The notes under the pieces: generated by a model | The model's database searches: none | What the model was told of the DNA's origin: nothing | Seen by the model: the letters and a program-made list of their open reading frames with translations, nothing else | Part shown: in pieces, positions 18,301 to 27,105 of the stretch | How the letters are laid out: the number at the start of each line of letters is the position of its first letter | How positions within the stretch are numbered: position 1 is the first letter of the stretch | Made by a program: the position numbers and the translations under genes | Assembly (NCBI RefSeq): GCF_005221325.1 | Contig: NZ_CP039889.1 | Span: 1,810,501-1,874,500 of the forward strand | Source: Agrobacterium tumefaciens | GTDB lineage: Bacteria > Pseudomonadota > Alphaproteobacteria > Rhizobiales > Rhizobiaceae | DNA length: 64,000 nucleotides | Direction: 5' to 3'

Positions 18301-19026
18301 ATGCAGTTTTCCGGAAAATCCGTCATCATCACCGGCGCAGGCAAAGGTATCGGCCGCGCCTGCGCGCAACTGATGGCCGCGCGCGGTGCGGAAGTGGTGG
18401 CGATCAGCCGCACGCAGTCCGATCTCGACAGCCTGAAAAGCGAAATCGGCGGCCGTTCGATCCGCGTCGATCTTGCCGATGTCGCCGCCACCCGTGCCGC
18501 CATGGCGGAAGCTGGCCCGTGCGACTTCCTGATCAACAGTGCCGGCATCAACGTGCTGGAAAGCGTGCTCGACATGAGCGATGCGGGTTATGAAGCCGTT
18601 CTCGGCATCAACCTGCGCGCTGCGCTCGTCACCTGCCAGGAATTTGCCCGCGCCCGCGTCGCAAATGGCGGCGGTGGCGCCATCGTCAACATCACGTCCA
18701 TCGCCGGCCATCGCGGTTTTCAGGATCACCTGTGTTATGCGGCGTCGAAGGCGGGACTTGAGGGAGCAACCCGTGTTCTGGCGAAGGAACTCGGCCCGCA
18801 TGGCATCCGCGTCAATGCTGTCGCACCGACCATCACACTCACGGAACTGGCCGCGGAGGCGTGGAACGATCCCGCAAAGAGCCAACCAATGATGGTTCGC
18901 CATCCGCTCAACCGGTTTGCCGAAGCCGAAGAGGTGGCGCAAAGCATCGCGCTGCTGCTCTCGGATGACAGCAAGATGATTTCCGGCGCCGTATTGCCCG
19001 TCGATGGCGGTTTCCTCGCCGTTTGA
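18301..19026 (+). CDS. SDR oxidoreductase, xylulose-reductase/arabitol-dehydrogenase-like
   Basis: 241-residue short-chain dehydrogenase with TGAGKGIGRACAQLMAARGAEVVAISR (Rossmann motif plus an Arg that often indicates NADP use), NSAGIN, ITSIAGHRGF, YAASK catalytic Tyr/Lys and a C-terminal SGAVLPVDGGF. The opening residues FSGKSVIITGAGKGIGRAC resemble L-xylulose reductase (DCXR). It is the last gene of the pentitol operon, 57 bp after the kinase. It may interconvert xylitol or arabitol with a pentulose, or reduce a ketose to drive redox balance; the exact substrate is not visible. Confidence 0.75.
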   Translation: MQFSGKSVIITGAGKGIGRACAQLMAARGAEVVAISRTQSDLDSLKSEIGGRSIRVDLADVAATRAAMAEAGPCDFLINSAGINVLESVLDMSDAGYEAVLGINLRAALVTCQEFARARVANGGGGAIVNITSIAGHRGFQDHLCYAASKAGLEGATRVLAKELGPHGIRVNAVAPTITLTELAAEAWNDPAKSQPMMVRHPLNRFAEAEEVAQSIALLLSDDSKMISGAVLPVDGGFLAV

Positions 19027-19067
19027 GACAGGTCACAGCTGGTCTCAAAGCGGATCGCTGAAAACCA

Positions 19068-19118
19068 CTAAAATGAATGCGCGGGGTGCAAGATGCATCG
19101 CCGCGCATTTCATTTTAG
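19068..19118. terminator. Bidirectional terminator between SDR and ProP genes
   Basis: A long hairpin: CTAAAATGAATGCGCGG pairs with CCGCGCATTTCATTTTAG (one bulged T), and the inner TGCA-AGA-TGCA extends the stem. A-runs on the left and T-runs on the right make it functional for both convergent genes. Confidence 0.8.
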
Positions 19119-19130
19119 GATGCGGCGTTG

Positions 19131-20651
19131 TCAGGTCAGGTCGGGATGACGCCCGACGAGTTCGTCGCGTTTGGCCTGCAGTATCTTCTTCTGCTCCTCC
19201 AGTTTGACGAGTTCCTCGTCAATCTCTTCGACGCTTTTTTCGATATGCAGATATTGCTCGGCCAGAAGCGATTTCGCTTCCTTTCGACTGGAGGCATTCG
19301 GTGTATCGCCATAAAGCGGCCGGTTGGCCGTTTCCTTTAGGAAGAAGGTCGTGACGATGCCGAAAACGGCTGCGACCATGAGGTAATAGGCTGGCATGTA
19401 GATGTTTTCGGTCACCTCCACCAGCCAGGCGGTTACCGTTGGTGTCAGCCCGGCGACGATGATCGAGATGTTGAAGGCGATTGCCAGCGCGCTGTAGCGG
19501 ATGCGGGCCGGAAAGAGTGCGGGCAGGGTCGAGGCCATGATGCCGATCAGGCAATTGAGTGCGACTGCGAGAATAAGCAGCCCGAAGAATATCTGCACCA
19601 CCTGGCCGCTGGCGATGAGATGAAAGGCCGGCAGCGAGAATAACAGGATCGCCGTGCTGCCGACGGCAAGAAACGGCTTGCGGCCGATCCGGTCACTCAG
19701 CAACCCTATGGCAGGCTGGACGAACAGCATGCCGACCATGACTGCGATGATGATGAGAACGCCGTGATCCTCGCTGTAGTCAAGCGTTTTCGACAGATAG
19801 GTAGGCATGTAGGTGAGCAGCATGTAATAGGTCACGTTGGTGACGAGAACCATGCCGATGCAGATCGCCAGCGATCGGGCATGCTCTCTGGCAATTTCCG
19901 CGATCGGCACCATCGGCCGCTCCTTGAGCGACTGGCGATCCTCTTCTTCAGCACGCTGCAGCCGTTCGGTGAAAGCCGGGGTTTCTTCCGCGGCGTGGCG
20001 GAGATAAAGGCCGATGAGCCCGAGCGGCGCGGCCAGGAAGAACGGGATGCGCCAGCCCCAGTCGATGAATTTCGCTTCCCCCATGGCGGTGCTGAGTAGC
20101 ACGACGAACCCAGCGCCAAGCACAAAGCCGGCAATCGAACCGAAATCGAGCCAGCTTCCGAGATAACCGCGTTTGCGGTCCGGCGCATATTCCGCCACGA
20201 AGATGGCCGCACCGGTATATTCGCCGCCGACGGAAAAGCCCTGAACGAGCTTGCAGAGCAGCAGTAGGATGGGCGCCCATATGCCGATGGTCGCATAGCC
20301 CGGAATGAGACCGATGCAGAAGGTGCTGGCGGCCATGATGATAATGGTGAGGGAGAGGACTTTCTGTCGCCCGAACTTGTCGCCCATCGCACCGAAGAAA
20401 ATGCCGCCCAGCGGACGAATGAGAAACGGCACCGAAAATGTCGCAAGCGCCGCGACCGTCTGAACGGCGGGAGCGGCCTCGGGAAAGAAGACCTTGCCGA
20501 CGGCATAGGCGACAAAACCGTAGACGCCGAAGTCGAACCACTCCATGGCGTTGCCGAGGGCGGCTGCCGTCACCGCTTTTTTGACCTTCTCGTCATCAAT
20601 GACTGTCACGTCGTCAATGCTCAGCGGGCTGGCCTGAATCTGACTGTTCAA
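19131..20651 (-). CDS. proP: ProP-type MFS symporter with C-terminal coiled coil
   Basis: 506-residue member of the metabolite:H+ symporter family. It has the ALGNAMEWFDFGVYGFVAYAVG opening, RPLGGIFFGAMGDKFGRQKVL in loop 2-3, LLCKLVQGFSVGGEYTGAAIFVAEYAPDRKRG in loop 4-5 and twelve hydrophobic segments. Residues about 455-500 (KEAKSLLAEQYLHIEKSVEEIDEELVKLEEQKKIL) form a heptad-patterned coiled coil, the hallmark of osmosensing ProP proteins. The likely role is proline/glycine-betaine uptake under osmotic stress. Given the sarcosine oxidase operon 16 kb away, betaine handling fits the window, but no direct link is visible. It stands alone, convergent with the pentitol operon. Confidence 0.85.
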   Translation of the reverse strand: MNSQIQASPLSIDDVTVIDDEKVKKAVTAAALGNAMEWFDFGVYGFVAYAVGKVFFPEAAPAVQTVAALATFSVPFLIRPLGGIFFGAMGDKFGRQKVLSLTIIIMAASTFCIGLIPGYATIGIWAPILLLLCKLVQGFSVGGEYTGAAIFVAEYAPDRKRGYLGSWLDFGSIAGFVLGAGFVVLLSTAMGEAKFIDWGWRIPFFLAAPLGLIGLYLRHAAEETPAFTERLQRAEEEDRQSLKERPMVPIAEIAREHARSLAICIGMVLVTNVTYYMLLTYMPTYLSKTLDYSEDHGVLIIIAVMVGMLFVQPAIGLLSDRIGRKPFLAVGSTAILLFSLPAFHLIASGQVVQIFFGLLILAVALNCLIGIMASTLPALFPARIRYSALAIAFNISIIVAGLTPTVTAWLVEVTENIYMPAYYLMVAAVFGIVTTFFLKETANRPLYGDTPNASSRKEAKSLLAEQYLHIEKSVEEIDEELVKLEEQKKILQAKRDELVGRHPDLT

Positions 20652-20762
20652 TTGTTGTCCCCTTGAATGCTGCGCAATCGATTATTGCGCGCCATGAAAA
20701 TGCCTCACATGCGCAAGTGTTCCATCTGCCGGCAAAGGGGAACGGGGGACGTGGTGCGCCCA

Positions 20763-20793
20763 TATAAACAAACGCCCGGCAAATGGCCGGGCG
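20763..20793 (-). terminator. Terminator of the PRC-barrel gene
   Basis: On the minus strand CGCCCGGC-CATTT-GCCGGGCG is followed by TTTGTTTAT: an 8-bp perfect stem plus T-tract, 24 bp after the PRC-barrel stop codon. A textbook intrinsic terminator. Confidence 0.85.
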
Positions 20794-20816
20794 CTTCTGA
20801 AGTCTGGTGGGATGGT

Positions 20817-21113
20817 TTAGTGGTGATGCTCAGGCATGTCCTTCAGCTGGTCCTTGGTCCATGAGGTCACTGCGTGGACGTCGCCGTCCTCGTCGCGCAT
20901 GAAATCAAGGTCGCTGAGCGGGACTGCGACCGGCTTTGCGCCAATGCCGAGAAAACCGCCGACATCGATGATCGCGGTGCTGCCGGCCCCAACGCCGTGG
21001 ACATGGTCAACCTTGCCGACCTTGTGGTCGTCCGCACCATAAACGGTCGCGCCTTCGAGCACCGAGGGTGTGAGTTCCGTTTCAACCAGGCGTACGTGAT
21101 TGGTATGGTCCAT
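20817..21113 (-). CDS. PRC-barrel domain protein
   Basis: 98-residue soluble protein with one PRC-barrel: EGATVYGADDHKVGKVDHVHGVG, then IIDVGGFLGIGAKPVAVPLSDLDFMRDEDGDVHAVTSWTKDQLKDMPEH. The frame is open further upstream, but AGGAGG seven bases before ATG 21113 fixes the start. PRC-barrels occur in RimM, photosynthetic reaction-centre H subunits and small stress proteins of alphaproteobacteria; stand-alone copies like this one are often stress-induced, without a defined partner. It is a single-gene unit with its own intrinsic terminator. Confidence 0.85.
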   Translation of the reverse strand: MDHTNHVRLVETELTPSVLEGATVYGADDHKVGKVDHVHGVGAGSTAIIDVGGFLGIGAKPVAVPLSDLDFMRDEDGDVHAVTSWTKDQLKDMPEHHH

Positions 21114-21279
21114 CGTTCTTCCTCCTGTCTTGGTTTGCACAAAACAAACTCCCGCACTGCAAAACCGTTCCATCCAATATCGCGGCTGGCGGAGACAGGT
21201 TATTTCTGATCGGTGCATTTTGGGGGTCGCAAGAGTGTCTTTGTCAAAGCGGACGAGGAACTCGCGCCAGATGGATGTT

Positions 21280-23238
21280 CTAGCTTTTGCCGGTGGCCGT
21301 GCGGCCTACGCGTATTTGCCCCGAAAGAAACTCGGCCACGTCCCACTCCCTCAGCGGCGGTGCATAAATATAGCCCTGCACCAGCGTGGCGCCGAGGCTT
21401 TCCAGTGTGGCGAGTTCTGCTGGCGTTTCCACCCCTTCGACCACGCATTCCAGCTCCATGTCCCGGCTGAGGGCAAGAAGCGATTTCACGATCTTGTAGC
21501 TGGCTGGTCTTTCGTGCAGATCGGTGACGAAGCTGCGGTCGATCTTGATCTTGGTCAACGGCAATGCGTGCAGCCGGGTGAGGCTGGAATATCCGGTGCC
21601 GAAATCATCAAGTGAAATGCCGCAGCCGAGACGGCGCAGGATATCGACCGATTGCCTCACCTGCTCGAAATCATGGGCAAAGGCCGTCTCGGTGATTTCA
21701 AGATCGAGACGGCGGGCGTCGAAACAGCTATTTTCGATGATGCCGATCAGGGACAGCACGCCCTCGTGGGAGTTGAGGTCCTGGGCGGAAAGGTTGAATG
21801 AGAGGCGCAGGGAAGGATCCCATGCCGATGCCGACGCCAGTGCCATCTTCAGAAGCGGCCGGGTCAGCGAACTCACGATGCCGGCCCGTTCCGCGATGGC
21901 GAAGAATTGCGCAGGCGGCACATGCCCGAGAACCGGGCTGTGCCAGCGGGCCAGCGCTTCAAAGCCCGCCGTTTTTCCGTCGCGTATATCCACGATCGGC
22001 TGAAACATCACCGAAAGTTCGTTTTTCACATCGCTCTGCTTGAGCAGATTCTCGATGCGGGCTTCGATATTGATCTGCTTTTCGTGTTCCGCATCAAACA
22101 GGACGGCATCGCCGCGCCGGGTTTTCTTGGCATGGTAAAGGGCATAATCCGCCCTGTCGAAAAGCTGCTCCAGCGTGGAGGCGAGGTGCGGAAAGACCGC
22201 TATTCCCATCGATGCGGAAACATGCACCGTTCCCTCCGGCATATGGTAAGGCGCCCTCAATTCTTCGGAAATCGCATTGGCGTTCGCGACGAGTTGCACG
22301 TCATCCGGTATGATCGGGGCGACGATGGCGAATTCGTCACCGCCTAGTCGAAAAGCCTTGCTGGCTTTCAGATTGTCGGTGAGACGCTTGCTGACATTGA
22401 TCAGCAGCCGGTCTCCCACCGAGTGTCCGTAGAGATCGTTGACCGGCTTGAAGCCGTCGAGATCGATGACCCCCAGCGCCAGCCGGGTTCCCTTTTCTCG
22501 GGCATTTTCGAGCTCGGCCTCAAGATGGGCGAAAAAGGCGCGGCGGTTCGGCAGTCCCGTCAGACTGTCGATATTGGCAAGCAGCAGGTTTTCGTTGCTG
22601 AGCGCCTCCGTGCGCTGCTGTGAAACGACCATGCGCTCGAAGTTGCGGTAATTGGTCAGCAGGATGGACATCATGCCGGCACAGACCAGCAGAACGTTGA
22701 TGGCGATGGCAATGAATGTCGGTTGCCGTGACGCCACAAAAAAGGCGATGAAAGCGCCATTGACGATGAGTGTCACCGTGAAGGCGGCGGACCGCACATA
22801 CATCAGGCAGAAAATGCAGGAGATGACGGTGATCGCCATGTAGAAGGCGACATGGGATCTCGTATAGGCATCTCCATAGGGCACCAGCAAAAAAGACCAA
22901 AGCGTGAAGGCGAGCGCGATGCCGGCGGCCAGGCGGTTGGTGCGGCGAAGGGCGGCAAGTGCCATCTCCGGCCGGGGATCGATACCCCGTGTCCTCCACC
23001 AGAAAGCGACCCGAAGGGTGCAGCCGACGGTAAAAACGGCGGGAACCCCGACGGTGAGCCAAAGCGGCGCCAATTGCATATGCGTAATGGCAAGCGCCCA
23101 TGTGCTTGAGAGCAAAATGAAATACATCATCGGCATCTGCCGGGTGAAGGCTCTGTACTGCGCTTTCAAAAGGTCGGGATTGTCAGACCGAACAGACATG
23201 AAGTCGAGCAGTTTTTGTACGGCGATCAGTATTTTCAT
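21280..23238 (-). CDS. Membrane GGDEF-EAL protein (c-di-GMP turnover)
   Basis: 652 residues. The N-terminal integral-membrane sensor (about residues 30-195, six or seven hydrophobic segments with short loops) is followed by a GGDEF domain with intact RLGGDEF near residue 298 and the DSLTGLPNRRAFF start motif, then an EAL domain with intact FEALARW (about 425), NLSAQDL, DDFGTGYSSLTRLHALPLTKIKIDRSFV and EGVET. Both catalytic centres look complete, so it could be a bifunctional cyclase/phosphodiesterase. The ribosome site before ATG 23238 is weak (GATGAG). It is monocistronic and divergent from a metallophosphoesterase gene. Confidence 0.92.
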   Translation of the reverse strand: MKILIAVQKLLDFMSVRSDNPDLLKAQYRAFTRQMPMMYFILLSSTWALAITHMQLAPLWLTVGVPAVFTVGCTLRVAFWWRTRGIDPRPEMALAALRRTNRLAAGIALAFTLWSFLLVPYGDAYTRSHVAFYMAITVISCIFCLMYVRSAAFTVTLIVNGAFIAFFVASRQPTFIAIAINVLLVCAGMMSILLTNYRNFERMVVSQQRTEALSNENLLLANIDSLTGLPNRRAFFAHLEAELENAREKGTRLALGVIDLDGFKPVNDLYGHSVGDRLLINVSKRLTDNLKASKAFRLGGDEFAIVAPIIPDDVQLVANANAISEELRAPYHMPEGTVHVSASMGIAVFPHLASTLEQLFDRADYALYHAKKTRRGDAVLFDAEHEKQINIEARIENLLKQSDVKNELSVMFQPIVDIRDGKTAGFEALARWHSPVLGHVPPAQFFAIAERAGIVSSLTRPLLKMALASASAWDPSLRLSFNLSAQDLNSHEGVLSLIGIIENSCFDARRLDLEITETAFAHDFEQVRQSVDILRRLGCGISLDDFGTGYSSLTRLHALPLTKIKIDRSFVTDLHERPASYKIVKSLLALSRDMELECVVEGVETPAELATLESLGATLVQGYIYAPPLREWDVAEFLSGQIRVGRTATGKS

Positions 23239-23497
23239 TTATGGCTCATCAAATACAGGACGACATCGGTAGCATAAGCCCAGTTACATCATTGGAAATA
23301 CACAGGGTTAACCGGGAGACAACTGCATCAACTGCAAGGTGCAGCTACGTATCTTCGCAACATACCGCCATTTTCGCCGTTAAATGCCGTTGCAGCAGCA
23401 TCCGGATCATATTGTGGTCGGGTTCGACAAACTTTAAAACATTGAACGGCCGTTCCGATGGTTATCTCGAATTGCTTGGCAGAAAGACCGTTTACTC

Positions 23498-25168
23498 ATG
23501 CTGACATCTTTGCTTCCTTCCGTTGCCGTCATTGCCGACGCGCATTTTCATGACACGGCCGCGGATTTCGGATTTACTGGGATCGAGGTCGATGGCCAGC
23601 GCATCACCATGCGCAGCTGGTCGGAAACGCGCGACTCCACCCGGGTTTTTAACGAGAGCGCCGATGCGCTGCACGCGGCGCTGGAAGAGGTGCGGCAGCG
23701 CGGCATTCGCCATGTGGTGCTGCTGGGCGACTACACCGATGACGGCCAGCGCGCGACGACACAAACGCTGAAGGGCATTCTTGAGCGCCATCGCGATGCC
23801 CATGGCACCGCCTTTTATGCGCTGCCCGGAAACCACGATGTTTTCGGGCCGTGCGGCCGGCATCAAACCAAGGAGTTCCTGGTGGAGAACGGCGAGCGCC
23901 TCTCCGTCTCGAGCGATGCGAACCGGGCAGGGGAACGGGTCGTTATCAGCGAGCGCATGTATTGCGAAGGCTACCCGGAAGGTCTCGGCCCCATGACGGC
24001 CTTCGGTTATTTCCGACAGCCGGATTATCTGCATTGGGAAACACCTTTCGGCCTCTCCGATGCGCCGCAGGACCGGCTCTATGAGGTGCGCTCCCTCGAC
24101 GGCCGCAATGTCTATACTCTGATGGATGCCTCCTATCTGGTCGAGCCGGAGCCTGGCCTCTGGCTCATGATGATCGACGCCAATATTTTCGAACCGCGCG
24201 ACGGCAGCTTTAAACGAGGCGAGGAGGCGGCCTTCATCGACAGCACCGGCGCCGGCTGGAATGCGCTTCTGCGCTGCAAACCGTTCATTCTCGACTGGAT
24301 CGCCGATGTGCGCGCCAGGGCAGAAGCGCTCGGCAAGACTTTGCTCGGCTTTTCCCATTATCCGGCGCTCGATCCCTTTGATGGTGCAATCAGCGTGGAA
24401 AGCGCCCTGTTCGGCGAAACCACCGCCGTGCGGCGCATGCCGCGCAAGGCGGTGGAGAACGCGCTGATAAAGGCCGGACTTGCCGTGCATTTCAGCGGGC
24501 ATCTGCATGTGGAAGGGGTTACACGGCGCAGGAAGGGGGAGAAATCACTCACCAATATCGCCGTTCCGTCGCTCGTCGCTTTCCCACCGGCTTTCAAGGT
24601 CGTCCACCCGTCGCGTCAGGAAATCGCCGTGGAAACGGTGGAGATGGCCCATCTGCCGGTGAATGGCCGCATCTGCCGTGGATATGCGCAGGAAATGACA
24701 CTTGCCGGCGAGGCGCAGGACCGGGCCTTTGCGGCGCGCGATTACGGCGGCTTTCTGCGCGCCCACCAGCGGGCATTGATCACGCATCGTTATTTCCCCC
24801 GGGAATGGAGGGCGGAATTCGTTGCGGCGATGGCCGGTAAAACGGTGCGGGATGTCGTTGGCCTACTCGGGGAAAAGAGCATTGCCTCTGAACAGGCCGA
24901 TATGCCGATGATCGAGCTTATCACTGACTGGTATTGCCTGCGCCAGGGCGTGGGGCTGGCCCTGCCACATATCGCGCCTCAGCGGCTTACCCTTTACCGG
25001 ATACTGGCTGAGCGTCTCGGCCGCGAGGCTGATCGCCATGACGGTTCCGTTAAAAGTTTTCTCGAAATCTTCTTTGCTGCACTCGGCCTGTTTCTCGATC
25101 GCGCCGAAGCGAGCCCGCGGCGCGTGGAGATTGAGCCTGCACGGAAACACGAGCCTGTTTCCGTGTGA
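23498..25168 (+). CDS. Calcineurin-like metallophosphoesterase
   Basis: 556 residues. All five metal motifs of the family are present: DAHFH (residues 14-18), GDYTDDG (about 77), GNHD (about 112), SHYP (about 286) and GHLH (about 333). No signal peptide is visible. The C-terminal ~170 residues form an extra helical domain of unknown function. Broad similarity is to 3',5'-cyclic-nucleotide or general phosphodiesterases, but the substrate is undetermined; adjacency to a GGDEF-EAL gene is suggestive at most. The 3' end carries a perfect hairpin overlapping its last codons, and it ends 3 bp from the convergent terC-like gene. Confidence 0.85.
   Translation: MLTSLLPSVAVIADAHFHDTAADFGFTGIEVDGQRITMRSWSETRDSTRVFNESADALHAALEEVRQRGIRHVVLLGDYTDDGQRATTQTLKGILERHRDAHGTAFYALPGNHDVFGPCGRHQTKEFLVENGERLSVSSDANRAGERVVISERMYCEGYPEGLGPMTAFGYFRQPDYLHWETPFGLSDAPQDRLYEVRSLDGRNVYTLMDASYLVEPEPGLWLMMIDANIFEPRDGSFKRGEEAAFIDSTGAGWNALLRCKPFILDWIADVRARAEALGKTLLGFSHYPALDPFDGAISVESALFGETTAVRRMPRKAVENALIKAGLAVHFSGHLHVEGVTRRRKGEKSLTNIAVPSLVAFPPAFKVVHPSRQEIAVETVEMAHLPVNGRICRGYAQEMTLAGEAQDRAFAARDYGGFLRAHQRALITHRYFPREWRAEFVAAMAGKTVRDVVGLLGEKSIASEQADMPMIELITDWYCLRQGVGLALPHIAPQRLTLYRILAERLGREADRHDGSVKSFLEIFFAALGLFLDRAEASPRRVEIEPARKHEPVSV
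25140..25165. terminator. Hairpin inside the 3' end of the metallophosphoesterase gene
   Basis: CACGGAAACA (25140-25149) pairs perfectly with TGTTTCCGTG (25156-25165), loop CGAGCC, directly before the TGA at 25166. With only 3 bp between the convergent genes, the signal that ends transcription appears to be embedded in coding sequence. Confidence 0.55.
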
Positions 25169-25171
25169 CCG

Positions 25172-26728
25172 TCAAGCGGCAAGGCTGGTGTTCCATGCCC
25201 GTATTTTTTCAATGTTCCTGTCCGAGCAGGAAACGATCTCGAACTCGAACCCTTCGCCGGAAATACGTTCGCCGATTTCGGGAAGGCGGCTGAGGCGCCA
25301 GAGGATGTAGCCGGCAATCGTGGAGTAACGGTCGGCATCATCCACCAGATCGATATCAAGGAGATAGGAGACGCGTCGGATATCGACGGTTCCGTCGATC
25401 AGCCAGGAGCCATCTTCATTGAGGCCGGAAATCTGGGCTTCTTCGCCCTCGTCCGGAAACTCGCCCGCAATCGCCTCAAGGATGTCCGTGGGCGTGGCGA
25501 TACCCTGAAGCGTGCCGTATTCGTCGATGATGACGGCCATCTGGAGTGGCGATGTGCGCAGCTGTTCCATGACCTGCAAGGCCGTGGCGCTTTCATGCAC
25601 GACAAGGGGTTCGCGCAGCGAGCGTTCGAGGTTCAGTTTTCCGTCATGCAGCAGATCGCGTAGCAGGTCTCTGGTGGCGGCGACGCCGAGGAAGGAGTCC
25701 AGCTTGCCCTGCGCCAGCATCAGCCGGGAATGGTCGAGTTCCAGCAGGCGGCTTCTTAACGTGTCGTGATCGGCGTCGATATCGAGCCAGTCGATCTCCG
25801 TTCGTGGCGTCATGATGGAGATGACGGGGCGTTCGGCAAGCGTGAGCACCCCGCGGATCATGTCCTTTTCTTCGGATTTGAACAAATCGCCTTGCGCGGC
25901 CTGCGCGGCAATAACGTCGGCGGTCTCGCCAAGGGACGGCTGTTCGCCGATCCGGCCACCCAGAAGTCGCAAAATGGCATCGGAGGTGCGCTCGCGCATA
26001 TCACCGGCGGTGATGCGCTTTTCACGGTTGCGCCGGCCGATCTGGTTTGCCGCCTCGATGAGCACGGAAAAACCGATGGCGGCATAAAGATAACCCTTGG
26101 GCAGATGGAAACCGAAACCCTCGACGATCAGGCTGAAGCCGATCATCAGGAGAAAACCAAGGCAGAGAATGACCACGGTCGGGTGTTTCGACACGAAGGC
26201 CATCAGCGGCCGCGAAGCCGCCATCATCACGGCCATGGCCACGCAGACGGCGGTAATCATCACCCAGAGATTATTGACCATGCCGACGGCGGTGATGACG
26301 CTGTCGAGCGAGAAGACGGCGTCGAGCACGACGATCTGCACGATGACCTGCCAGAAGACCGCATGCACCACCTTGCCCTGTTTCGGCTTCTGGTCACCCT
26401 CCAGCCGTTCGTGCAGTTCCATCGTGCCCTTGGCGAGCAGGAAGGCGCCGCCGAGGATGAGGATGAGATCGCGACCGGAAAAGGAGAAATCCGCGACGGT
26501 GAAAAGCGGCCGCGTCAGCGTGACGATCCATGAAATCGAAAACAGCAGCAGGAGGCGCATGATGAGCGCAAGCGACAGGCCGACGATCCGCGCCCGATGG
26601 CGCTGGTGCGGCGGTAATTTGTCGGCAAGGATCGCGATGAAGACGAGATTGTCGATGCCGAGGACGACTTCGAGAACGATAAGGGTGACGAGGCCGATCC
26701 ATATATTCGGATCTGCGAGGAATTCCAT
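25172..26728 (-). CDS. TerC-family membrane protein with CBS pair and CorC_HlyC domain
   Basis: 518 residues in three parts. A TerC-like membrane domain covers about 1-240, with [25 protein letters not shown] and the acidic [16 protein letters not shown] that carries membrane Asp residues. A CBS-domain pair covers about 290-425 ([16 protein letters not shown], then [29 protein letters not shown]). A CorC_HlyC C-terminal domain closes the protein. This is the YegH/YoaE architecture. TerC proteins are linked to metal homeostasis, especially manganese, and the CBS pair suggests nucleotide or Mg regulation. The leader contains a strong hairpin followed by a T-rich stretch. Confidence 0.88.
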   Translation of the reverse strand: MEFLADPNIWIGLVTLIVLEVVLGIDNLVFIAILADKLPPHQRHRARIVGLSLALIMRLLLLFSISWIVTLTRPLFTVADFSFSGRDLILILGGAFLLAKGTMELHERLEGDQKPKQGKVVHAVFWQVIVQIVVLDAVFSLDSVITAVGMVNNLWVMITAVCVAMAVMMAASRPLMAFVSKHPTVVILCLGFLLMIGFSLIVEGFGFHLPKGYLYAAIGFSVLIEAANQIGRRNREKRITAGDMRERTSDAILRLLGGRIGEQPSLGETADVIAAQAAQGDLFKSEEKDMIRGVLTLAERPVISIMTPRTEIDWLDIDADHDTLRSRLLELDHSRLMLAQGKLDSFLGVAATRDLLRDLLHDGKLNLERSLREPLVVHESATALQVMEQLRTSPLQMAVIIDEYGTLQGIATPTDILEAIAGEFPDEGEEAQISGLNEDGSWLIDGTVDIRRVSYLLDIDLVDDADRYSTIAGYILWRLSRLPEIGERISGEGFEFEIVSCSDRNIEKIRAWNTSLAA

Positions 26729-27105
26729 GTTCAGGAGCCTTTATGGGAATGGGTGCGAACGCGCAAAACCCCGGACCGAACATCCGAGGGTGGAAGCATC
26801 TGCTTTAAGGAAAACAAGAAAATCCGAGGCTGGCGTCGCGTTATGCGAGCCAGCCTCGTTCGGTGTTGACTACTGTCGGTACTGTCGCCTTCGTCAGGCA
26901 TAGGGCGGATTTATCCCACTATCAGTAAATTCTTGTGCCGGTCCAACTAGCAAATTTTCGACGGTTGGAAAAGCGGTTTTCGATTTTTTGCTGCCGAAAC
27001 GATGCGGTTCAGCAATTTTTGCGCGCAAAATGCGCGATTATTTACCGAAACCACCCAGCGCCATGCAATCTGAGCGATTGCCGGCTGTTCGGCGGAAAAA
27101 GGCCG
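26729..27105. other. 377-bp gene-free region upstream of the TerC-like gene
   Basis: On the minus strand this lies between the DUF1402 gene and the TerC-like start. It carries one strong hairpin (26825-26858) followed by T-rich sequence, then the ribosome site AGGCTCCTG before ATG. The distal part (26890-27090) is AT-richer and probably holds the promoter of the TerC-like gene or the 3' UTR of the DUF1402 gene. I could not find the conserved yybP-ykoY core. Confidence 0.5.
26809..26858 (-). terminator. Hairpin plus T-tract in the TerC-like leader
   Basis: CGAGGCTGGC (26825-26834 on the plus strand) pairs perfectly with GCCAGCCTCG (26849-26858), with TCGC/GCGA extending inward. On the minus strand it is followed by GATTTTCTTGTTTTCC. 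It is either the terminator of the DUF1402 gene or an attenuator about 95 bases before the TerC-like start. Confidence 0.65.

Noticed and set aside
15880..18942. Open frame of about 1,000 codons on the minus strand opposite the pentitol genes
   Set aside because: It lies opposite three well-supported genes and its translation has no family-like motifs; a by-product of high-GC codon bias.
26729..26870. yybP-ykoY manganese riboswitch before the TerC-like gene
   Set aside because: Context fits, but I could not find the conserved core sequence; only a hairpin with T-tract is supportable.
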